DNA from: Stramenopiles sp. TOSAG23-6
Taxonomy: Eukaryota > Sar
Length of the DNA stretch: 34,124 nucleotides
Reading direction: 5' to 3'
Assembly: GCA_900128565.1 (NCBI GenBank)
Contig: LT635952.1
Location: 1 to 34,124, forward strand
In this document: one piece after another, positions 27,063-34,124 of the stretch
Position numbering within the stretch: position 1 is the stretch's first letter
Layout of the letters: each line of letters opens with the position of its first letter
The notes under the pieces: generated by a model
Told to the model about the DNA's origin: nothing
Databases searched by the model: none
Seen by the model: the letters and a program-made list of their open reading frames with translations, nothing else
Program-made: the position numbers and the translations under genes

Positions 27063-29223
27063 ATGGAAGATATCATCAACGAAACAAGGCAACACTTTGA
27101 TGGGCTCATTTTCAAGCCAAAAATGTCGGATAAACTACTTGGAAAACCCCCATTTAGGTTCCTACACGATATCATTTCGAATGTAAATAAGGAAACGGGG
27201 TTCGGTGAAGGTTTATATGAAGGTGAAGAGTTAAATGGTAAAGCAATTCGAGGGAAAGGTCCAAAAATTGCGTATCTTAACAAAATAATAGCTTTAGTAG
27301 GTCTTGCCCAAGGCACACCAGTAGATGTGAATCCAAATAAAGTTGTTGCAGGCAAAGAACCTGAGAGAACAAACGGATTCCTTCAGCAACTCGCCATTTG
27401 TGCCAAAGAATCTGCCTCAGATAACGATCCATTAGTCGAACGGGTACTGAATGGGGAAACTCCTGGGAGTGGCGGCGGGCGCATAATGAAACAGTCTTCT
27501 AGTAAGAAAGGATCAACAGAAGGAAAAATATCTCTAGAAGAAAGTAAATCGACACTAGAATCTGAACCAAAAAAGCCTAAAAAANGTCGTGAACGTATAC
27601 AAGAGCCAGAGGATGCTCCACCATCACAAGAGCAATCAGATTTTGATCTTAAGAATACTGTAGAAACAGGTTCCCGTGAACGAGAAAGTAAAGATGAAGG
27701 GAAACATCAAATTGAGTCACGTCGCCCCCAATCTCCCGAAATGTCAAAATTTTCTGAAGCAGACTCTACACCAAAACATCAAAGTTCAAAACACAGTGAT
27801 GAACAATTGGACCTAAGTGTTTTGACTGGGGATCTTGAAGAATGTAGGGAAAGAATATCCGCAATCATATCAAAACCAAGATTAAGTGATAAATTACTCG
27901 GAAAACCTCCATTTCGTTTCTTATTTGATGTGATTACTAATATATGCAATGCGCGAAATTATCAAACAGAACTTTATGGTGACGATGAGAAAAATTCAAA
28001 GGCTATTAAAGGGAAAGAAATGAAAATAGGATATTTACAAAAAATCGTAGATGCAGTGAATGCAGATTTAGGTGTAATTTGTGATATTAATTTATCAAAA
28101 GTAGTCGCGGGTAAAGAGACTGAAAAAACTCGACGTTTTCTAGAATATTTAGTTGTAGCTGCTACTGGTAGTACTGATATTTCGTCAAACACTAACTCGA
28201 GTACTTCTCGTATTCAAAATACAGATTCATCATTGTCGGCAATGGCACATTCATCAACACGGGAAGAAAAGGAATCACAAAATTCGCGAATATCTGATGT
28301 AGATATGGATACAAAACAAGATGTGCCTTCCAAGCCAAGGCGACCTTCGAAATCGAAAAAGAAGAGTAGTGCTACAGAATTCGAAGCACCATCTGAAAGA
28401 CCAAGGACACAACGTCTTGCAAGACCTACAACTGCCCGTAGGAGACCTCCTACAGTAAGAGAGAATGTGCGCAAAGTATCTGATCTCAAAAATATTGATC
28501 CAGATGCTGAAGTGGGTAATGTGATTACTGAAGATGCCAAAGATTCAGAGGATGATTCTGATGATGAACAAAAAGAGTCTAAAAATGATGACTTTCGTTT
28601 AGATTCCCAAGCTGATGATTACGGTGGTAATAAATCTAAGCTTGTAAGAGAAATTGAGGCCGCTGAAACCAATAGGGCAGATGAAGCTAAACGTGCAGAA
28701 AATTCTGAATCAAAGAAAACATCACAGAAAAAAGGAATTCGTATGGGAAGAGTCGGAAAAAAACAAAAATCAGGTAGAAAAAAAACCACAGTGAATGTCA
28801 AAGAATTACGTATAGGTATACAGAAATTGTGCAAAAGTACTAATCCTTTAGGTAAGTGCATGTATGTTTTGTTTTTCAATTTTGAATTTATGTTTTTTTT
28901 TTCGTACTCAATTTTGTACCTAACAAATTTAAAAAATATATATTTTTTAACAGTACATGGATTTTGTTCATGAAGATATGGAAATGATGAAAAAAGAATT
29001 AATACAATGGCGTTGTGAGTATGAAAAATATACGGCTGAATTCGAAGACATTGAACGATCACAAGAAGATGAAATAAAAGGTTTGTATGCTGAATTGGAA
29101 GCGCAAGAAAAATCAATAAAAGATCAAATGACAAAGATTAATACAGTAAAGGCAAAGATTGCAAGGAATGACTCTAGAATAGCGGAATTACTACAAATGG
29201 TGATAAATGCATACCAACAGTAA
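27063..29223 (+). CDS. TRAF3IP1: IFT54 (TRAF3IP1), right-arm copy
   Basis: Exons are 27063-28861 and 28959-29223, with the introner at 28862-28958. The undetermined base at 27585 mirrors the one at 6502 and falls at the first position of codon 175. Confidence 0.95.
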
Positions 29224-29352
29224 AATGTTTAAAAAAATAATTTTCAAGTAAAAACATTCTTCATTTGTATTATTTATATTTAAGTATATTTAAGTATTGC
29301 ATGTAGAACACCTTAGCTTACCAAAAGCTCACAATTGAAATTAGAAATTGTC

Positions 29353-31186
29353 CTATTTATACTTTTCTTTGCTTTCCATGTTTTGTTTATACCCTAACAT
29401 CGATATTGTCAAATTTGGTGCAATTTCAACAAGTTCTGTTGGCATTAAAATCTCTAAAATTTTCAAAAATAGATAATCAATTACAATAATAATGCAACAA
29501 AGTGGACCAAAAATAGTTCCAATTTGACTATATGTTTGAAATCTTTTCAATACCGATGTAGTCGGAAGATTTATACGTATTGTGAAAAAATATTTCGAAA
29601 AAAAAAAAATGTTACGTACGAAATTTCGTATAAAAAAAAAAAAATTGAAATTTGAAATAAAAAAGGTACCACTCGATCATATACAATTTCAGTACGTTCC
29701 GCAACATTTTCCCAATTATACATTGTAGTTAAAGATTCATGAAAATGAGCGCGATATGTTGTGAAAAAATATTTTTTTCAGTAAAAATATTTTGTTAGGT
29801 ATGAAAGTTTCTACTTACAAAAAAAAAATTTTGAAATTTTGAAAATTTAATTTTGAAAATGTACATCGACGAAAGCAAGATTTTTGAAAGATCGTTGCAA
29901 TGTTTGAGATAAATCGGCAGCGTTTGGTGAAGAAAAACTGATCATTTCTGGTGGTAAGACTTCTGGTACTCCTCCTACTTTTGTTGAAACTACATAAAGA
30001 CCACATATATTGTGAAAGAATATGTATACAATAGATTCGATTTTTTTGTTAAGTATATTACTACAATAAAACCCCAAAAAAACCCTTAGGTACAAAATTT
30101 AGTACGAAAAAAAAACAGAATTTGAAATTCGTATTGGTGAAAACGTACAAGAAGCAGCTTCAAGAATTGCGATACAAAAAGATTCTGTCAGACTACAATT
30201 TAGAAATATATGACCTCTCACTAAAACATCTCGAACATTTCGGTGTGGCACTGAGCCTAATATTTCTATTCTATCTTGTAGACATATTTTGATGAAAAAT
30301 ATTTCAAATTCGAATTTCGTTAGGTACGGAATTTGGTACGAATTTGTTTTTTTGAAATGAATGATGAAAACAAACATTCTTTTTCTCTCATTTCCTCGAG
30401 AAGCAATCGTTTCGGACCATCGCCTCCAATAATAAAATGAACATTAGGACAATCACGACATACAAGAGGTATCATTTGCACAAGTAAATCAATACCTTTC
30501 CTAAATGCCATTCTGCTAATTACGACAACATTAATTACATCTGATTCAGTAGGAAACTTCGTAAAGTGTGGCTTTTCAAAATCAGGGGTGAATTTTGATG
30601 AATCTACAGCATTAGGAATTGCGGATACTATTTCAGGCGCAAGTGATGCCCGTAATACTAAATTTTCCCGACAGGTGTGTGAAACACATATTGCGTGATC
30701 AATATTACATAGAGTAAAGGAAAGGACTTTATTTGCGTGAATGCTTGCGAGATCCGCAAAACCAAAAAGCGAATGATCCGTATACACAACTTTGTATGAC
30801 ATAGTTTGAGCATGAAGTATGCACTCATGAGTTAACTGAGATGTTGCCTGGTGACCATGCACAATGTCTATTTTTTCCCGAATAAGAATCTGACGAAACA
30901 AAGGGAAAAATCCATACAGTGTGGGGAAAGTACATTGATCTGCCATTACTGCAAGGGGAGCATAATACACTTTGAGACCGTTGACCATGTAACGCACACC
31001 TACACGATTTTCGTAATTATGTGTCAAAATCACGACTTTATGTCCTCGTTTTAAAAGGCACTGAGCAAGACTAAAGACGTGCATTTCTACCCCACCTAAT
31101 CTAGGGTAAAAAAAGTCACATACAAAAAGAATAGAACGCTTTTGCTTTCCAACAATTGGTGAGGTAGCATTATTCAAGACTGGCAT
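29353..31186 (-). CDS. PIGA: PIG-A, right-arm copy
   Basis: Exons are 30376-31186, 30149-30283, 29865-30004, 29670-29753 and 29353-29574. The 463-residue product is identical to the left copy. Confidence 0.95.
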
Positions 31187-31391
31187 TATTGTCGTGAAAT
31201 TAGCTACTGCATTTTATTGAAAAGAAATAATTGCATTGCTTTTTTATCTCTCGTGTTCGTGTTTGATATTTTTTTTGACCTCCGGAGTCCTGACTGGGAC
31301 GAAAGTCAAAAAAAAAATTTGACCACGGCTAAATAAATTTGAAATTCACAAACATATGGTAAACTTAATTAAAAATATTAAATATTTTCAT

Positions 31392-32795
31392 TTATAATTC
31401 TGATAATTCTCCATCCTTTTTAAAGTTTTGAGGTTTTCTAAGTTCTGACATACATGACTGGAGTAACATACTCATACTATTACTATTTATATATTTGAAG
31501 ACTTTATGTATACCCAGAATTGGTAATTTATTAGTATTTTTTGGTACAATTTCTTCAACAAAAACATTTTGTGCAGTTTCAAATGGTAACAAAGTAAATT
31601 TTTGTTTTTTTGACCTATGCAACCAATCAGCAAATTGGTAGGTATTTTGGAAAAATATTTCAAAAAAAAATCGTTAGGTACAAAATTTCGTACGAAAAAA
31701 AAATTAGAATTTGAAAAAAAATAAAACATACAGTCTTCCATTTCTAGTGTTCTTACTCCATTTGTAATTAAATGCTTCATTGCTGAAGTCTTTCGAAGAG
31801 AAAGACCCCCGTTTCCTCCAACACAGAGATAGCTGCTAGGGTTGTTGAAACATAATTTCCAGGGAGAGCCATGAAATCTGAAAAAATATATTTTAAATTA
31901 TAAATCCGTTAGGTATATACAAAAAAAAATATTTTAAATTCTAATTTCGTTAGCTGGGTATACAACAAAAAAAATATGAAATAAAGTGAAGAACGTACTA
32001 CATAGTCAAAATCTTTATATTTTTCAATTCCAAAACGGCAAAGGAAGGAATCAGTTTGGAATATTAAAACTGTATCAGCACTAACTTTCTCCCAAAACTT
32101 CATATCAAGAAGAATTTGACTATATATGTATTGTGAAAAAATATATCAAATTTAAATTTTTCTTAGGTACAAAATTTCGTACGAAACAAAAATTTGAAAT
32201 TCATGATGAAAACATACACCCTACGATGAAGATTCCAATGCCCGCTGCTTTCATTCTCTTTTTCCTGTAGCGATACCCAAGAGGCCCATTTATTCTGAAG
32301 CCATAAAGGCCAAGTATTTGATTGCATACTTTTATATACATTATATAAATTTGTAAATTTAATCCTTTTGAGTATAGCTTTGTTATAAGTGCAACTATTA
32401 GTAGTCACAGAACAATTTAGGGACAAATTATCTCTTATAAATTGTAGATTATCTGGCCCGTGGAATATTTGTAAACCCCAATTAGGTCCAAGATAAAACA
32501 TCACCGAGCGAACAACAATTCCTATACAAGGATGGCTGCGTGGCTCTATCAAAATACCGGCTTTGTCCCATTTTTGTGAGTTACTAGAGTTTGAAGGGTG
32601 TGCTATCTTAATTGGCAATTCAAGAGCTGTTGGACCAGCTTCCATTATCATTTGATTCCATACAATGTTATCTGTTTCATAACTAGCGCATGCAAGAGAT
32701 TGGGCATGTAGGTCTTTGAATACGCTATGTTTTGATGAAGATGGAATCGTCAATCGTAGACACATCATGACGACAAAGAAATCTAGTGAGCTCAT
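31392..32795 (-). CDS. DUF5672-domain protein, right-arm copy with full intron 3
   Basis: Exons are 32218-32795, 31999-32125, 31732-31870 and 31392-31639. The spliced 363-residue product equals the left copy, but intron 3 is 92 bp here because it retains the 38 bases missing from the left arm. Confidence 0.82.
31640..31731 (-). other. Intact introner-type intron (DUF5672 gene, intron 3, right arm)
   Basis: This 92-bp, phase 1 intron starts GTATGTTTTA, has core TTCGTACGAAATTTTGTAC, box CTAACGA, and ends TTTTTCCAAAATACCT. Removal gives EDYQFADWLHRSKK. The last 38 bases (31640-31677) are absent from the left arm. Confidence 0.85.
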
Positions 32796-33303
32796 TGAGA
32801 CTCAGACTTGCACACTTGTAAAGCTTCTAGAGTATAATTCACCAATTTATTGTAAAAATACGCTGCTATTCCTGATGATTATTTTTCCCTAATAGAAAGA
32901 GAATTTTTTGATTCCATTCAAATTTTTTATTCTCTTGATTAAATTTTCACTTATTCGATTTTCGAAATTCAAATTTTGAACAAATTGAAATGCGTTTCAA
33001 AGGTTGGAGAAAAGAGAAAATTTAAATTTGGAACAGGTTTGTCGTTATTAGATTACAAATATCTCCGTCGTTTCTTCCGTTATCCTTTCGCTTTTCTTCA
33101 GTTCTTTCCGGAGGTTTTTGGATAGACGTTACAATATACAGTACTCATTTTATCGTATCTTCTTATCGCATATACTAAGAATATTAGTACACCGCATATA
33201 CTAAGAATATTAGTACACCAGCATCCGACTAATATATTTCAATTGAGAGATTTACTGAGGATATATCCCAATTATAAAAAAAGAAATAAAAAACAGAGAT
33301 AGA

Positions 33304-34124
33304 ATGCAAGAAGAAGAGGGAAAGACAACAGAATATACTACAACAACAACAGTCAGTGAGACGCGTAGTTACAACGGGAAAAAATACCCACAGGTTGACA
33401 CAAAAGTAAGCGCTGGTGGCGGAACAATACGAGGTTTTGCGACCACGGGAAATCCTTCAATTTGGAAACGAGCCACAAAGACAATGTCATTCACAAGAAG
33501 AAGCAAGAAAAAGAAGAAAAAGCCCAAAAGCCTTCAAGAAGAAAAAGAAAAGAAATCTCATCATCATCATCATCATCGAAAACATTCAGTTGATCAACCG
33601 GAACACCATCATCAACATCATCATCATTCGAAACACCATCATCAACATAACCAGCACCAATTAACACCCAATTCTATTGGTTCTATGTCTGCCCTTCAAA
33701 AAATAGAGCATGCAATTGTAGACGAGGTTCAAGCAATTGAAGACGAAGTAACAAAAGACGCAAATATTTTGGAGTCCAAAGCAAAACAATTCCTCATAAA
33801 GGAGGAGAAACAAGTAATTGGATTGTGGAATTCGTTTAAACATTTTATTACGAGTCCAAGAAAATCTACTAAAGTGGATAAAACTGATAAAAATCGTAAA
33901 AATCATCATCGCCATCATCATCATCAAAATGATTCCATGGTTGATAAATATAATGGAAATAATTTATCTGAAAATGATGTTCGTTGTATCAAATTATTCA
34001 ATCGATGGGAAGATGAAAAAAATGAAAAAAAACAAAATCGTAGACATAGGAATACAAAAGAACAAACGAATGTATGTTTTATTTTTTTTTTAAACAAAAA
34101 AATCGATTTTTTTTCGTACGAAAT
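33304..34124 (+). CDS. His/Lys-rich hypothetical protein, right-arm copy, runs off edge
   Basis: The coding exon is 33304-34071 and the intron begins at 34072 and is cut by the window end. The encoded 256 residues equal the left copy. An in-frame TAA lies 18 bases upstream of the ATG. Confidence 0.7.
   Translation, partial: MQEEEGKTTEYTTTTTVSETRSYNGKKYPQVDTKVSAGGGTIRGFATTGNPSIWKRATKTMSFTRRSKKKKKKPKSLQEEKEKKSHHHHHHRKHSVDQPEHHHQHHHHSKHHHQHNQHQLTPNSIGSMSALQKIEHAIVDEVQAIEDEVTKDANILESKAKQFLIKEEKQVIGLWNSFKHFITSPRKSTKVDKTDKNRKNHHRHHHHQNDSMVDKYNGNNLSENDVRCIKLFNRWEDEKNEKKQNRRHRNTKEQTNVCFIFFLNKKIDFFSYE

Larger units (their letters stand above)
1..34124. repeat. Window-long inverted repeat (two 17 kb arms, no spacer)
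   Basis: Every coding region in 1-17043 recurs in reverse complement in 17044-34124 with the same predicted protein. The symmetry point is between 17043 and 17044, inside a run of 28 A, then TA, then 28 T. Pairs sum to 34087 for the inner part and to 34125 for the outer part. The shift comes from 38 bases at 31640-31677 that have no left-arm counterpart. The undetermined bases at 6502 and 27585 are also mirror partners. Whether this is chromosomal or an artefact cannot be settled from the sequence; artefact is more likely. Confidence 0.98.

Noticed and set aside
28850-28953. Canonical GT-AG intron in IFT54 using GGTAAG and CAG
   Set aside because: Joining those sites shifts the frame to a TGA within seven codons and loses the conserved C-terminal coiled coil.

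Overview
The window is nuclear DNA of an AT-rich, gene-dense, flagellated microbial eukaryote. Evidence: spliced nuclear genes, cytosolic ribosomal proteins L21 and L28, the GPI-anchor enzyme PIG-A, the ciliary transport protein IFT54, a FYVE-domain protein and the splicing factor SF3B2, all in the standard genetic code with short intergenic gaps. I cannot assign a phylum from sequence alone.

Layout: the whole window is one near-perfect inverted repeat. The arms are about 17.04 kb and meet with no spacer between 17043 and 17044. Left position x pairs with 34087-x for x>=2448 and with 34125-x for x<=2447; the offset changes because the left arm lacks 38 bp. The left arm carries: a His/Lys-rich hypothetical protein running off the edge (-), a DUF5672-like protein (+), PIG-A (+), IFT54/TRAF3IP1 (-), ASNSD1 (-), RPL21 (+), an EF-hand protein (-), a FYVE protein (+), RPL28 (+), a HIT-family protein (-), the first half of MO25/CAB39 (+), and an internal piece of SF3B2 (+) cut off at the centre. 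The right arm repeats all of this on the opposite strands.

Main result: seven of the twelve genes are interrupted by members of one repeated intron family, about 86-234 bp long. Members start GT (mostly GTATGTTTT or GTACGTTTT), carry a palindromic core around TTCGTACGAAATTTTGTAC, then a branch-site-like CTAAC box, an AT-rich palindrome plus T tract, and end CACAATACAT or CCAAAATACNT. Reading frame and protein homology place the 3' boundary after that final T: 14 of 14 readable 3' ends finish in T (11 in AT), none in AG. These look like introner elements (introns spread as mobile DNA) with an unusual non-AG acceptor. The one canonical-looking GT-AG intron I see is in the 5' leader of RPL28.

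Structural caution: both window ends, the palindrome centre, the MO25-to-SF3B2 join and the only large difference between the arms all fall inside copies of this intron family. The join is out of phase, so it is not a working fusion gene. An undetermined base (N) occupies mirror-equivalent positions in both arms. The 34 kb palindrome and the chimera are therefore probably assembly or amplification artefacts seeded by the repeated introns, although real rearrangement is not excluded. Genes are described in full for the left arm; right-arm entries give coordinates and differences.
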